A DNA stretch of 64,000 bases from Ariolimax columbianus (taxonomy: Eukaryota; Mollusca; Gastropoda; Stylommatophora; Arionidae). The stretch covers positions 8,670,681-8,734,680 of the forward strand of contig JAVGWX010000001.1 of the NCBI GenBank assembly GCA_036924085.1, in the 5' to 3' direction. The notes below the pieces were generated by a model that was not told where the DNA came from, did not search any database, and was given only the letters and a program-made list of their open reading frames with translations. The translations under genes were made by a program, and so were the position numbers. This document shows, piece by piece, positions 11,603 to 23,329 of the stretch (within the stretch, counting starts at the first letter, position 1; each line of letters begins with the position of its first letter).

Positions 11603-13801
11603 ACTTTGTCTGCTAATTCGTTTCCTTCTATCCCCACATGAGCTGGGACCCACATGATTGTCACGTGACATTTTTTAAGATACAATTTAGTATTCAGTTT
11701 CAGTATTTCGTATTCTATACCCGCTTTGTGATCTCTCAGGTTTTGAATTGATTTTATTGCGGATAGTGAATCTGTTAATATCGTCACTTTGCTTGGAGTA
11801 TTTTTATTGTCCATTAGTATTTCCATTGCTTTTTGGATTCCTATAAGTTCTGCTGTGAATATTGTTGCTGGGCCTGTTATTTTATATGATTTGGTTAAAT
11901 CCCCCTGAGGGATTACTATCCCTACACCTACTGTGTTATCCTCCCCTTTTGATCCATCTGTGTATATGTTTAGATGGTTTCTCGTGTTTTCTTTGATGCG
12001 TTTATTTGCCTCGTTTCTTAATTTGTTTTTCTTTTCTTTCTTGTTTTTGTGATTAGCTAGGAACGTGTCTGTAACTGGGGTTATGAGTTCCCATGGGGGG
12101 ATATCTAGTCTTGTTGATTTGACAGATTGTATTGTTTCTTTAAGCATCTGGTAATCTTTGATTTCTGTTGTTGTTTTCCACCCTGTCGGACATCTACTGA
12201 GTACTATTGATTTCTTCCCGATGAGGTTGTAGTACTCTACAAAAGATTTAAATGCTGGATGTGTGTTATTGTTCGCTATTTTGCTCCAATATTTTAATCT
12301 TAGCTCTTTCCTTCTTAGTCCTAGGGGAGTTACTCCTAGGGCTACCTCTATTGCTTCTTTTGATGTGGTCTTTATTGTTCCAGCTATTATATTAAGGGCC
12401 TGGTTTTGTATTCTATCTAATTTACTTTTGTAGCTGTTTGGGGCGGAGTCATATACAATACTTGCGTAGTCGATTTTCCCCCTGACAAATGCTTTGTAGA
12501 AGGTTAACATTGTCTTGTTGCCAGCTCCCCATCCATTTCCTTTTATATACCTCATCATATTTATTGTACCCCTACATATTTCTACTGTTTTGTTTATATG
12601 GTTACTCCAGTCTAAATCTCGATTTAGGTCCATTCCTAGGAACGTAGTGTTGCTCACTGTTTTTATTTTTTCTTGATTTACATGTACATTCATTATTTGT
12701 TTCTCTCGGCTTTTCCCGAAAACCATCCCTACCGTCTTATTTATATTTAGATTAAAACCCCACTTGACCATCCATTCTGCTACTTTGTTTATTTGTATTT
12801 GTAGTTTATTATAGGTATGGGGTAGGTGTGTTCCTGATCTCCAAATTGCTGCATCATCTGCATATTGCGATAAGCTATTTCTAATGTCTGTGAATTCTTC
12901 CCCCAGGTCGTTTACCATTATTGTAAAGATAGTTGGGGATATTACTGACCCCTGGGGAATGCCGTTCTCTTGTTTGAATTTTCCGGACCGTTGGTCTTGG
13001 ATTTGAACTTCAAAGTATCTCTCTTCCATGAAGTTCTTTAAGTACTGGTAGGCTTTGCCTGTTATTCCTATCTTCTGTATTTTATAAAGTGCCCCTTCCC
13101 TCCAACATTCGTCATATGCTCTTGCTACGTCTAAGAAAATTGCAGCAGTTTTTTCTCCTTTTTGGAATCCTGCTTTTACTTCGTGTTCTAGTTTTAGTAG
13201 CTGGTCTACTGTACTTTTTCCTTTCCTAAATCCTGTTTGGGTGGGGCTGTATAGATTGTTTTGTTCTAAGTGATATTTAATACGATTATTGATTATTGTT
13301 TCTAAGATTTTCCCTATTTGAGAGGTTAGAGATATCGGTCTGTATGAGCTAGCATCATGGGCTTCTTTGTTTGGCTTCAGGACAGGAACAATCACCGCCA
13401 TTTTCCATGCTTTTGGGATATTTCCCGTGTTCCAAATTAAATTAAAAAGTTGAACTATTAGAGTTAGTGTAGTTATCGGAATGTTCTTTAGGATTTCGTA
13501 GCTTAGGATGTCTTGTCCTGCTGTAGTATTTGTTTTGGATTTTATTGCCTGTATTGTCTCTTCTATTGTTAATTGTGCGTTTAGGTTTGTTTGCGTGTCT
13601 AGGGAAGCCCCTTGACCTGCCTTTAGCTGTACCATTAGGTTTTCTCTTCTTTGTATTTCGTCATTTTTAAGTGAGCTATTAGCGCTGACTTTATAGAATT
13701 GTGCGGCCAGTATATTTGCTTTTTGTTTATCAGTTTCTCCTAGTTCCGGGATTCTGATTGCTGGGAAGGTGCTTTTGATATTGCCGTCTCTCCACTTCCC
13801 T
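11603..13801 (-). CDS. LINE ORF2, RT plus RNase H, truncated both ends
   Basis: An uninterrupted minus-strand frame of about 730 codons encodes a non-LTR retrotransposon polyprotein. It shows the fingers/palm (ASSYRPISLTSQIGKILE, TGFRKGKST, FLDVARAYDE), GIPQGSVISP, catalytic YADDAAIW, thumb/connection sequence (FLGMDLNRDLDW), and RNase H (IYTDGSKGE, TAELIGIQ, LTDSLSAI, VPAHVGIEGNELADK). The RNase H D-E-D-H/D residues are present. The frame begins beside a stop near 13802 with no endonuclease upstream, and ends at the A-rich tract at 11602. The copy is therefore 5' truncated and its 3' end is interrupted. The absence of stops over 2.2 kb suggests it is young or recently active. The nearest internal start is not meaningful. 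Confidence 0.85.
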
Positions 13802-13802
13802 T

Positions 13803-14109
13803 AAATAGCAGTTACCACCACAGGGACCTTGGGACTGTTGGCAGCGACCGAAAATCAGTGAACTAGGTGACAGCTGTATGTCACAGTCAGGGAATAAAAA
13901 CTGTCAAAGACGCTATTCCGCCTTCAAGAAACGAGCTGCATTCTATGCATTCTGTAGGTAAGAGAATTATGATTGAAGAACGAAGTCATACCTTATCATA
14001 AATACGTGCAGCGCGGAAACTGGATTATTTGAACAGAAAGACGCAAACAACGCAGCTATGCTGTAAACATGGCTTCACTTTCAGAACAAACGACGAAAAA
14101 GAAGACTTA
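13803..14109. other. no feature recognised
   Basis: Short intervening sequence lies upstream of the truncated LINE. I see no coding signal. Confidence 0.4.
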
Positions 14110-14600
14110 ATATGTGGGTCATGATATTACAGGTGTGGGTCTCAGCACTATAAGTATGAGTCAAGTACTACAAGTGTGGGTCACAGTACTACAGGTACGG
14201 GTCACTTTACTACAGATGAGAATCACAACACTTTAGGTATCGGTCACAGTACTGCAGGCGTTAGTCACAGTACTACAGGTGTTGGTCACAGTACTACGGG
14301 TATGGGTCACAGTACTACCGATGTTGGTCACAGTGCTGCAGGTATGGGTTACAGTACTACTTGTATGCTTCACAGTACTACAGGACAACAGTACTACACG
14401 GTGACAGTACTACAGGTATGGGACACATTACTACAGGTATGGGTCACAGTACTACAGGTATGGGCCACAGTACTACAGGTATTGGTCACAGTACTACAGG
14501 TATAGGTCACAGTACTATAGGGCCAAAGTACTACAGGTATGGATAACCGTACTACAGGGCCACAATACTACAGGTATGGGTCACACTGCTGCAGATTTTG
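14110..14600. repeat. 21-bp minisatellite, about 23 copies
   Basis: The unit cacagtactacaggtatggg (plus t) is 21 bp, so it reads as a seven-residue repeat (GHSTTGM) on the plus strand. Copies vary at a few positions, and the array decays into related motifs on the right as far as about 15060. Confidence 0.9.
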
Positions 14601-15098
14601 GTCTCGTTATTACATCACTCTGCCATTACACTAATGGCGAGGTCTCCATACTATTAACGTTTTGACACTGTTGGCTGAAAAGGACCCGCATTTCTAGGAT
14701 GGGTGACCCAGGCTATTGACGGGGGTCAAAGATCAATAAGGTGCGTCTCGATACAAATGAGAAGGGACAGTAGACTACATCAGTAATGTCTATACTACTC
14801 TATACTACAGATTTATGAGCACCTACTTTTGATGTGGATCTCCAGATTATTGAAATGGGTCTTTAAATTACTGAATTGGATATCTATATTAATTAAGAAC
14901 GTCCCCATACTATTTTTGTGGATCTAAATGGGTCTATTTATTAATGAAGTGAGCCTTAATAATAATGCAGCGGGTTTCAATAGTACTCGCATGGATGCTT
15001 GTACTACACCGGTGGATCTTTATATTACTGATTCAGGTTCCCGGAGTGTTTAAGATATAATCAAGAGACTGAAAGTCATAAAGTGGGAGCTCCATAGA

Positions 15099-15212
15099 CT
15101 TGTGAAGTGGGTCCTAGACTTGTGAAGTGGGTCCTAGACTAGTGAAGTGGGTCCTAGACTTGTGAAGTGGGTCCTAGACTAGTGAAGTGGGTCCTAGACT
15201 AGTGAAGTGGGT
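15099..15212. repeat. 20-bp minisatellite, about 6 copies
   Basis: Tandem gtgaagtgggtcctagact(t/a) units differ at the final bases. Confidence 0.9.
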
Positions 15213-15683
15213 CGCGGTGCCCCTGAAACTGGTCTCCAGGCTACTTAAATAGGAGCACAGATTGCTGAAGATGGTCCCCAGACTGCAGACGTCTGGACCG
15301 CAGCTGCTGAAGTGGACCCATGCTATTAACGTGGTGGTTCAAACTTTTGGAGTGTGGGCCCGGGTGACTGAAAAAAAAGGAGTAGATCTCCCGAGGATCG
15401 TTCAGTCTTTGAAGAAGGGGGTCCAAAACTAAAACAGAGGGGACAACACTACCAAAGTTTATGAACTGCTTCTCAAATCATATTTGGTTTTTCATATGCA
15501 GAAGCGGAAATTAATATATTGGTTACAGAGTGTTCATTTGACCGCCCGCCTGTCCTAACATTGCCAGATTGACACGCAATTTGGGTTTGTTTGTTTTTTT
15601 GCAACAAAAATAGATATACAGTTTATGGAATAATTATTTGTATATTTCTGACTAAATTCACTAACAATTAAGCTGCCTCATTT

Positions 15684-15880
15684 ATTTGGATTCACTTCTC
15701 ATGCCTTATTTGGTTTCACTTCTCATGCCATATTTGGTTTCACTTCTCATGCCTTATTTGGTTTCACTTCTCATGCCTTATTTTGTTTCACTTCTCATGC
15801 CTTATTTGGTTTCACTTATCATGCCTTATTTGGTTTCACTTCTCATGCCTTATTTGGTTTCACTTCTCCTGCCTTATTTC
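15684..15880. repeat. 24-bp minisatellite, about 8 copies
   Basis: The unit tatttggtttcacttctcat plus gcct gives a 24-bp period with few substitutions. It reads MPYLVSLL repeats on plus, which is not evidence of a gene. Confidence 0.9.
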
Positions 15881-16348
15881 ACCTGAAACGTGTTTGATAT
15901 TTGGGAAACGATTGAGATAGTCTGCTTTAGATAGTCGATGTGTAACCAGGAGGTTCAGACCGGTCAACTGCCGCACGGCAGAGCACACAACAGTTCCATA
16001 ATCAACAAGTAACAAGTAATACGCACAGACCGTTCTGAATCTATGAACTGAAAGCTCTCAAAACCGAAATGTAAACACGATCACACGTTTCAAAAAATAA
16101 GAAAATATTTTACGCTCACTAGGGCTCAGGTACACAAACATACATGCACATGCAAATGATAACATACATGCCCATACATATGATAAGATACTTGCTCATA
16201 CATATGATAACATACATAAACCTAGTTCGATAAAGTAACAACATTTAATAACTACAAACGCAATTGCAGCTGCGCAGTACAAATAGAATCGGCAATTACA
16301 AATGTCTTGTAAAGTGCACTTTTCGTCGTTACATGATGATATATTATA

Positions 16349-16545
16349 GTTCGTTTATCAACAGACATGGTAAGGTCCTTGTGATGTCTAATAACATGTT
16401 CAAGTTTGGTTATCCACTGACATTGTAAGGTCCTTGTGAGGTTTGATAACATATTAAAGTCTGGTTATCCACTGACATTGTAAGGTCCTTGTGATGTTTG
16501 ATAACATATTTAAGTTTGGTTGTTCACTGACATTGTAAGGTTCTT
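16349..16545. repeat. 55-bp minisatellite, about 3.5 copies, joined to a LINE remnant
   Basis: Units contain ccactgacattgtaaggtcc and gataacatatt, with a period of about 55 bp (the first spacing is about 59). The last copy runs without a break into the CR1/L2-like fragment at 16540. There the same bases read TDIVRFLQVD followed by the RSGRSYSV basic segment. Confidence 0.8.
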
Positions 16546-16870
16546 GCAAGTAGATAGGCAAAAGAGAAGAAGTGGACGGTCATATAGCGTGGCAATGAGG
16601 AAATTCACCAACAAAAGAGATCAACATTACCACCTGTATGGAGATATGAAGAAACGTGGCCTGCTAAGCTGGACAACGGCTCGGATATATTTTCATATAT
16701 CATCATAATAATATATACTTTGAAATATTTTTGTAGGGAGAGAGTGGTGAATGCGTGGAATGCATTGACACATTAAATAGTGGAGACATCCAATAATAAA
16801 TTGGATTCGCATAGTTATTATTAGATCAAGAGAAGTAAACAAAACTGGTTGTATACATGACTACAGGCAA
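16540..16870 (+). mobile_element. CR1/L2-like LINE C-terminal remnant
   Basis: The plus strand reads TDIVRFLQVDRQKRRSGRSY and then VAMRKFTNKRD. After a disruption comes gggagagagtggtgaatgcgtggaatgc (read in two parts as RVVNAWNA), then the aaactggttgtatac word also found in the fragment at 3310-3560. Stops and frameshifts make it non-functional. Confidence 0.5.
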
Positions 16871-17435
16871 TACCCCCTTGAAAGACCTACGACGTCATGA
16901 TTGTATTTCTCAAAATTCTCACAAAACTGTTTCTTTTTGAAAATTATAATTTGTATAAGGTAAAATTGATTGTGGCTAACATATCCTGCGATATGCATTA
17001 AGTGGGGATTACTTATTATATTATATTTTTTTTAAAGGGAACTTAAAAATCCCTAATTATTTGTTGTGATAACTAAATTCTAGGAGAGTAATAATTTGAA
17101 GCTAGTAACTGGCAGCCATTTTGAATTTGTTTTCTTCATATTTTGGGACTGACTCCAGACTTGTTTTACAGTGTATGTCTTAAAACTACTGATGCTAGAC
17201 ATTGCATTCAAGTTATTTTTGAAAGAAGATTGATTATACCATCACAATAGCCTAACAAAATTTACCGAACAAAACGCATTTTGTCCAGATTCTAAGGGGC
17301 ACTTCCACCCTTAACTTTTGCCTAAACCAGTTCAATTGGGTTTAAGTGTGAATGGTAAGGTCGCAGTCTCAAATACAAATGACCATGGTCTTGGATCAGC
17401 TTGTCTATTTGAAATATATTTTCTTTTCGTGTTTA

Positions 17436-17522
17436 TAAATATATATATATATATATATATATGTACATATATATGTATATATATATATATTTATATATAC
17501 ATGTATATATATATATACTTAT
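17436..17522. repeat. TA-rich microsatellite
   Basis: (TA)n is interrupted by TGTACA and TTTA steps. Confidence 0.95.
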
Positions 17523-17884
17523 ATACCCATCTGACGATGGCATTGTGTTGATCCTAGCTTTATCCACCATGGCCAATACCTCCCAAGTACGTTTTTGGTC
17601 CCAGAGAATAAGGCCCCGGCTATAATCTTCTTCGTTTGATCTGTTACACCTATTTGCTTGCTGACACAATTTTTAATTACATATGGAACGCACCGAAGGC
17701 TGCCTAGCTTTTCAAAACCCGTGCGCTTTGGGTTGAAGCTGGACAGATTTCGTGAAACACGGGGAACATGTTATTTCAAAAAATACTCACTTTCATGAAA
17801 GGTGGAAATCATTTCAAACGACTGGTTTTATTAGGAGCGATGGTTGTTGTTTATCGTAAATAAAGAAAAGAAGATGGATATTCA

Positions 17885-18490
17885 GTTTGTTTCAGGGCAT
17901 GGATTCTGTGAAAGGATCACTCTCAACAATTATTATTTGTGTTTTGTACCGTAACATTTTTTTTATTTCTTTGTGTGGATGATGTATGGATTGATTATAA
18001 ACCTTTGCACAATATGCGTGCTGATGAGTTTTGTAGTTGGCCTATACATGTGACGTTTCATGTGCATTTTCCCGATGAGTCCGTCAGCCTTCTATTAAAG
18101 TGGGCCATGTTGTATACAAAGCTTAGAGTCTTCTAACCCAGTACAAAGTTAAATTGTCATCATGTAGCACATAGATGTCGTGACGTGGCGGGTTGTAGTA
18201 GTTTTCCTCACATCCCAAGCGTGCTGATAAAGGTGGAACGTGGTCCTCCACACTGTTGTGCTATGCTTGACTTCACCTACCTGGCGCTCACTCCTACGGG
18301 GATCACATCGATCCACATCTCGTCAGCCAGGATGCTTTGAAAAGAGCCTTTTTCCAGTGAACGTTGCAAGGAAGACAGATTGCGATCTTAGTCAGTGTAT
18401 TGATCCTGGCGCGACATCTTGGTCAGTATGTTGTGCCTGACTTGACTAGTGTCTCAATTTCCCAATGTAGCTTGACTAATGTAAGATGTT
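17885..18490 (+). repeat. Dispersed repeat family, longest copy
   Basis: The left part (17885-18100; ggatcactctcaacaa, tatttctttgtgtgg, cacaatatg) matches 50355-50565. The right part (18175-18490; gacgtggcgggt, agtagttttcctcacat, ggggatcacatcg) matches 19765-20045. No coding capacity is evident. It may be a short interspersed or MITE-like element, but I could not find clear termini. Confidence 0.65.
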
Positions 18491-18756
18491 AACTATATGT
18501 ATTGCTACATATATTTTTATTTTTCCATATTTTGGCGAAGCACACCAGTTCTGTTGGTGATGTTAGGGCAAGCTGGCCCCATTGAGCGCGTGGGAGTCAG
18601 CCTAGGATAAGCCACGGAGATGACTCATTCATTTTGAATTGCTGTCTACCTGTCAGTCAGAGCAGGAAACTTTTCATAACATTTAAAATAAGGCGGCAGG
18701 TCATTTAATATGACCTGCTTCTCATGTACTTGTGGTTGTAAATTCATCTGGGTAGT

Positions 18757-19405
18757 ATATTTGTGTCATGTATGCATTCTACAATATTTGTGTCATGTAT
18801 GCATTCTACTATTATTTGTGTTATGTTTACATTTTACTATATTTGTGTCATGTATGCATTCTACTATATTTGTGTCATGTATGCATTCTACTATATTTGT
18901 GTCATGTATGCATTCTACAATATTTGTGTCATGTATGCATTCTACAATATTTGTGTCATGTATGCATTCTACTATTATTTGTGTTATGTATACATTTTAC
19001 TATATTTTTTACATGTATGCATTCTACTATATTTGTGTCATGTATGCATTCTACTATATTTGTGTCATGTATGCATTCTACAATATTTGTGTCATGTAAG
19101 CATTCTACTATATTTGTGTCATGTATGCATTCTACTATATTTGTGTCATGTATGCATTCTACTATATTTGTGTCATGTATGCATTCTACTATATTTGTGT
19201 CATGTATGCATTCTACTATATTTGTTATGTATACATTTTACTATATTTTTGACATGTATGCATTCTACTATATTTGTGTCATGTATGCATTCTACTATAT
19301 TTGTGTCATGTATGCATTCTACAATATTTGTGTCATGTAAGCATTCTACTATATTTGTGTCATGTATGCATTCTACTATATTTGTGTCATGTATGCATTC
19401 TACTG
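18757..19405. repeat. 27-bp minisatellite with about 241-bp higher-order unit
   Basis: About 24 copies of tatttgtgtcatgtatgcat plus tctacta make up the array. Variant units (ttatgtatacattttac, then acatg; and catgtaagcattc) recur about 241 bp apart, near 19079 and 19320, showing block duplication. All three plus frames are open because the unit is nine codons long. Confidence 0.9.
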
Positions 19406-19764
19406 TAAACTGTGTTTGGCAAATTCACTGATTAACTAGTTTTCATTATTATTTTCATTAGTCCGGATCTACGATATTTGCTAAAGTAATTTATATATTA
19501 CACTTGTTTAGATAGTTCGTCACTTTTATTTTGTGAAGCTAAGAGATATGGCAAGTACAAGTTGCACGTTTTTATAGCCATTGTACAGCTCAATGTACGA
19601 GCTGGAAGTTGTATTGTGTAAATGAAGGACCTCTCTTTGTCCCTGAAAGTTACAACATTGGGCTTACTGCCAACTATATAATCACTAACACGAGCAATCA
19701 AAGTTCTTATTTGCGTTACTTTCGAATGTCTACAATGATTAGGTTACTCTTGTGTGCACCCTGA

Positions 19765-20045
19765 AAAGGACGTTAAGTGGCGGGTCGAAGTAGTTTTCTT
19801 CACATTTCGAGCGTGCTGTTGAAGGTGGACTGCGGTCCTTTAGGCGGTTGTGCTGTGTTTGTCTTCATTTGCGTGTCACTCACTACAACAGGGATCACGT
19901 CGTTAGTCAGGATGTCATGAAAGCAGCCCGTTTCCAGGGAGGGCTACTAGAAAGCCGAGGTGCCGGTCTTGTCCAGTATGTTTTGCCTTACCCTGAGTAA
20001 CATGTCTAATCACTATATTTTGACTGATAAGACGTTAGTCTTCCT
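19765..20045 (+). repeat. Dispersed repeat family, second copy
   Basis: It aligns by eye with 18175-18490: gtggcgggtcgaagtagttt, gcgtgctgttgaaggtgga, gggatcacgtcg, and the terminal cagtatgttttgcct. It has the same strand and many substitutions, so it is old. Confidence 0.65.
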
Positions 20046-20285
20046 CTCTAACAATCAAGGTTGCGCAAGTAACCTTCAGTTTAAATGATTTCACTTTCAT
20101 TCAAGTCTTAAATCACTTGTAAATGATGTCACGTTTGTCAATTATATCTCGAGATGTGACACTGTTTAAACATATTTGAAATGGGATACTTTCTTGCCTA
20201 AAATAATTGCAACTATTATATTCTGTTGTTTTTCAAAGTATCTTCATATGTCATACAATATGTGTCTCAAATATATTCCCAATTT

Positions 20286-20560
20286 TTTAAAATTTAAATT
20301 TAAATTTGTTTATTTTTTTTTTTGCAATCGCCTCATTTTTCTAATCCTCAAGGCGGTGTGCGTTGCACTGAGTTTTTATTTTGCGCCTGTCGGCCCAGTG
20401 CATTCGACTTAAGCATGTATTTTATGTAAGGGTCTGCTTCCTCCTGCATTTTCTAAGGGTTTGCTTCCCCGGGGTAACAGCCGGTGCTGTGATGGGGATC
20501 GAACCCAGCACCTTCGGCTTGTGAGCCGTGCCACTTAACCACTAGGCCACGCCGTCCCCT
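20286..20560 (-). mobile_element. tRNA-derived SINE
   Basis: On the minus strand the 5' end is a tRNA-like head. The A box lies in gtggcctagtggttaagtgg (20531-20550) and the B box is gggttcgatcccc (20494-20506). The anticodon arm is imperfect, so this is not a functional tRNA. A body of about 150 bp and an A-rich tail (T tract on plus near 20310-20325) follow. A candidate target duplication is tattcccaattt (20274-20285) versus tattccctattt (20561-20572), 11 of 12 matching. Confidence 0.75.
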
Positions 20561-20572
20561 TATTCCCTATTT

Positions 20573-21328
20573 GAGTTCGTTTACCGAAAATATATATTTT
20601 TTTCTGTCTAAGCTGGAAACAAATATTTCGGCTGATAAACACGACCTGAGATTATGTCCGAAATTGGTTGTGCATGCGACACATGCGTTGGTCATAATGT
20701 ATGTGATATGAGATATCTGAAAAACTAGCCCCGGAACATAATTTGGAAATGAGGAAATTAACTAGAGCCAAGAAACTGTTAGTACAGCCTACATTCATGT
20801 CAACCGATTCCTTTAATGTCAAGGAACCCCAGGAAGTAAAGTTTAGATAAACTCATTGATTTGCTGGTTGGCTGTGGTGTTTTCGGTGATCGAATCTTGA
20901 ACTGATAAGGACATTGATTTGGAATAATTGTTTGCTGATAACTGCATGGGAAACGCATCAATGACCTTGCAGTAATAGAAGTTAGTTTTCTCAAACTGGT
21001 CAATATCTACTTTGCTTCCAGTCCTACCAGTTTTACGGAAAGAAAAGATCAAAACGAGCGAATAAATATAAATGTGCAATTAACTTCAACGAGCCTGAAG
21101 ACTAAGAAGTTTATGTTAGCTTTTGGCACACACTAATACTGCCCGAAAGTTGTTTTACTTTATTTCCATTTGACAGCGGTCTTACAATAAATGACGCGGC
21201 TCTGAAAGTGTGCAAACATATCGGGCCTTAAACATGTCACTTTTATTGCAACTCGCCAGCACAATGTCAACTACTGTTATCGGCATCATTTGTCTCAATA
21301 TTAATGGCCAGCCGTTTGCCCAGTGTAA
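20573..21328. other. no feature recognised
   Basis: AT-rich, apparently unique sequence without a convincing frame. Confidence 0.4.
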
Positions 21329-21340
21329 CATTCACTATTC

Positions 21341-21399
21341 TTCTTCTTCGTACCCAGTCAGACAGTAACCATTATTTTTTCGAAAAAAGCGGCGGTCAT
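21341..21399 (-). mobile_element. 60-bp LINE 3' stub with TSD and GAA tail
   Basis: The minus strand reads gatgaccgccgcttttttcg, then aaaaaataatggttactgtc, then a short GAA run. That is nearly identical to the last 60 bp of the LINE at 29597-31521. It is flanked by a perfect 12-bp direct repeat, cattcactattc, at 21329-21340 and 21400-21411. This is a severely 5'-truncated target-primed insertion of the GAA-tailed family. Confidence 0.9.
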
Positions 21400-21411
21400 C
21401 ATTCACTATTC

Positions 21412-23329
21412 AAACAATAACAATTTACAAAACCGTAAGAAAAACCAGCAGTTGTTATTGAAATTCAGAACCTACATATGACCTAATGATGGCGGCAACA
21501 ATCAAATCTGCGATGCTGATACCCATAACACGAAAAACGTCAGTTACTATAACAGAAATGATCGTCATGATATTTTCATCATTACTGCGGTCCCCAAGGA
21601 GTTTTACAGAGTTTAGAAATATAAGCTACTTGTCCTAACAAAACCCCACTGATCAAAGAACATTATTAGCATTGTATTAACTACTAAAGATATCTTTAAG
21701 TTACTGAATGCAGCCTATGAACAAGTTCACAATAACATCTTATCATAACTTTATTCCCCAGATTACATCAGCAATATAGGATTACATGACAATATTCAGG
21801 ACACACTTCCCGGATAAAATAATTCCTAACCAAAGCGTAATTAAACACCTTTGAATACACTGGATCAGAAAGCTTGGCGTTGAGTTGGTTTGCACGTAGA
21901 GAAAACAGGAGAACATGTGGGGTCTATAATAGCTGGTACAGAGAAAAGAGCTTGGTCTATTAACCAAAAAGACAGAATTAAAAGGTATAATGTCAATGTT
22001 GCTGGCCTGTCCAGCTGTGCGGTCACACGTTGAAATGGTTTTTTGTTTGGGTGCGAACAAGAGAATAATGCATGCATATAGATTATACAGTTGCCATTAA
22101 ATAAGTTAAACAATATCGCACATAGTTTCTGTAGAAAAAGTGGGGTACGTATCTTCTGTTAAATAAAAATATGAAAATCTGTGTAGATATGTGGCTGCAA
22201 GACACTGTTATTATAGATAAGCATTAATGTTAAGTTAAACTGGGGGCTGCTAGACTGTTAATTAGGGGTTTACACATGTAAATAATTACATTTTATTACA
22301 TATTAATTGTATATTTTGGTTATATACATTTATAATTCATATGTAGAACTTAACCTTATCTTTATAAAGTTCATTTAAAATAGATACAGTACATTTTCTA
22401 CAATGAAAATCTATTGTATCATTACATAATTAGAACAAAGGGTATTGTAGTCTAAATATATTGTACACATATTCAGACAAGTCCATTTATAATTGTTGTA
22501 TTTGATTTTTTAGTTGGAATACGTCAGCTGTATCAGCAAGTACAATAAGTTATTATTTTGTCATGGAAATAATGGTAATAATTTTTTCAGAGAAATTATC
22601 TGATTAGTTTTCAAATGATTATGTATAGCTTCTGTATTTGTATTTTATTATGCTATTTTCAATCAATCAATCGATCAATAAATCAATCAAACATCTTTCA
22701 GTTTTCTATGGAGCACACCTCTTCAAGAAATACACGCCAGTTCACAATCAGAAGTCACCCGTTACAGGTGTTATCCATATTTATTTAAAACAACAACATC
22801 AATATATCAATAATTGATTACTTGGCGACCATTTTGTCAGTGTCTGTTACAGTGCTGTGATAGACAAACAGTGCGGTTGAACTTAAGTCTCAAGATAAAG
22901 CTGATAGACGTACGGCATATGGACATGAGTTGAACACTAAATTTAAACAAAAATTATACCCCAATTAACATTACGAACAAAGAAATAAACAAGAGCTGAC
23001 ACATTTACATATTTAGTAATCCCCGTTACTCCAGATAGTGGAACATGAGAATGAACAAAACCAAAGACAACATTTACAGCGGAAACAATACTTACAAGGC
23101 TTCACAGTACAACATGAACACAAAACTAGGAATATCCTATAGCTATCTCGTACTTTCTATAGAGTGCTAGAGTGTAACATACTCAAGGAATGTCAAAATA
23201 CTCTTCTTTCCGCCCTTTATTTTAGCAAGATTCATCCCATTAGTGGCCGAACGCCACTGTCAATCAAGACAAGCTTGTACAGAACATACGAAAAGACATA
23301 CAGACAATCACAAACATATCGAGGCTGAC
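21412..23329. other. no gene recognised; AT-rich intergenic or intronic
   Basis: Almost 2 kb without motifs. A small AATC-rich patch lies near 22660-22690. Minus-strand frames of 80-90 codons at 21782-22113 have no recognisable content. Confidence 0.4.

Noticed and set aside
20480..20560. Functional tRNA gene
   Set aside because: A and B boxes are present, but the anticodon arm is imperfect and a SINE body, tail and target duplication follow.
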